Assembly (NCBI RefSeq): GCF_030286555.1
Contig: NZ_JASVWF010000001.1
Span: 1,539,279-1,603,278 of the forward strand
Reading direction: 5' to 3'
DNA from: Actinomycetospora termitidis
GTDB lineage: Bacteria; Actinomycetota; Actinomycetes; Mycobacteriales; Pseudonocardiaceae
DNA length: 64,000 bases
In this document: positions 63,699 to 64,000 of the stretch, one piece after another
How the letters are laid out: every line of letters begins with the position of its first letter
How positions within the stretch are numbered: the stretch's first letter is position 1
Position numbers and translations under genes: made by a program
Notes under the pieces: model-generated
What the model was told of the DNA's origin: nothing
What the model saw: only the letters and a program-made list of their open reading frames with translations
Databases searched by the model: none

Positions 63699-64000
63699 TC
63701 AGAACGGTGGCCCGTCGTCGAGGCCGATCTCCTCGTCGCGCCGCCGGTGGGCGCGTCGGTGGAGGTGTTGTTCGGTGTCGCGGGAGGCGTCGGTGATCAG
63801 GCCGTGCCGGTTGGGGCGTGGGGTGCCGGGCGGAAGGGGGCGGGGTTGCCAGTCGTCGTGGTGCCGGATCCAGGTGCGCGGGACCGGTGACGGTAGCGGT
63901 CGGTAGGGCTCGGGTTCACGGATGTGGACCCGGCCGGTGGGGGAGGTCCACTCGAACCGCCCGGGGTGGGTCTGGTGCACGGTCCAGCCGGTGTCGTCGT
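63699..64000 (-). CDS. C-terminal end of a DUF222/HNH endonuclease-type protein (truncated by window edge)
   Basis: The frame is open to the right edge of the window. The visible tail reads THPGRFEWTSPTGRVHIREPEP, then a Pro/Arg-rich region with His residues. (Landmarks: FEWTSPTGRVHIREP.) This is the usual end of 13E12-repeat/DUF222 HNH proteins, where the strand with SPTGRxH follows the HNH domain. The N-terminal DUF222 and HNH parts lie outside the window. Confidence 0.7.
   Translation of the reverse strand, partial: DDTGWTVHQTHPGRFEWTSPTGRVHIREPEPYRPLPSPVPRTWIRHHDDWQPRPLPPGTPRPNRHGLITDASRDTEQHLHRRAHRRRDEEIGLDDGPPF

Overview
The window comes from a very GC-rich actinomycete. Supporting signs are third-codon-position G/C nearly everywhere, many GTG starts, ATGA/GTGA stop-start overlaps, a type VII (ESX) secretion locus, several leaderless-looking promoters and a DUF222/HNH-type gene tail at the right edge. 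Gene content fits the Pseudonocardiales (Pseudonocardia/Actinomycetospora-like). That placement is inference. No rRNA, tRNA, prophage, intact insertion sequence or CRISPR array was seen.

Left part (1-12.2 kb): the end of a WYL regulator is followed by an IdeR/DmdR-type iron box and, about 80 nt further on, a very strong terminator hairpin, a layout that suggests a small iron-regulated RNA. Then comes an ESX locus (EspC-like protein, eccD, eccC, two WXG100 proteins, eccB) without eccE or a mycosin gene. A second iron-box-like site lies between eccB and a divergent siderophore-type formyltransferase gene, so secretion and iron acquisition appear linked, as in mycobacterial ESX-3. Next is a three-gene translationally coupled set of membrane or surface proteins with SipW-type leader segments.

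Middle (12.2-43 kb): mostly metabolic and regulatory genes, including cyanase, IPP isomerase, an amidase, a DHA2 efflux pump with its TetR repressor, a MaoC/flavin monooxygenase pair, two L,D-transpeptidases, alanine dehydrogenase with an AsnC-type regulator, ilvE, an ECF sigma factor coupled to a zinc-finger/Asp23 fusion, a pirin-VOC-MarR operon, and an acyl-CoA dehydrogenase/aldehyde dehydrogenase pair. Two intergenic regions, each between convergent genes, hold arrays of 45-48 bp tandem repeats. Each repeat has an imperfect hairpin core, and in both arrays the repeats flip orientation in the middle, so each flanking gene is followed by the same series of RNA hairpins.

Right part (43-64 kb): TetR/DHA2 pump with an added C-terminal Ig-like domain; a redox and copper block (VKOR, CopA, DsbA-like protein, CopD-CtaG fusion, a membrane protein with a Met/His-rich loop); lipoprotein and TetR/LuxR regulators with clear palindromic operators; RidA, a BBE-type flavoprotein, an NmrA-type reductase; a GlxA-type copper radical oxidase; and small conserved proteins.

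The strongest candidates for something undescribed are the mirror-image hairpin arrays, the iron-box/terminator RNA, the SipW-type three-gene surface operon, and a 16-bp near-palindrome seen ten times in the window.
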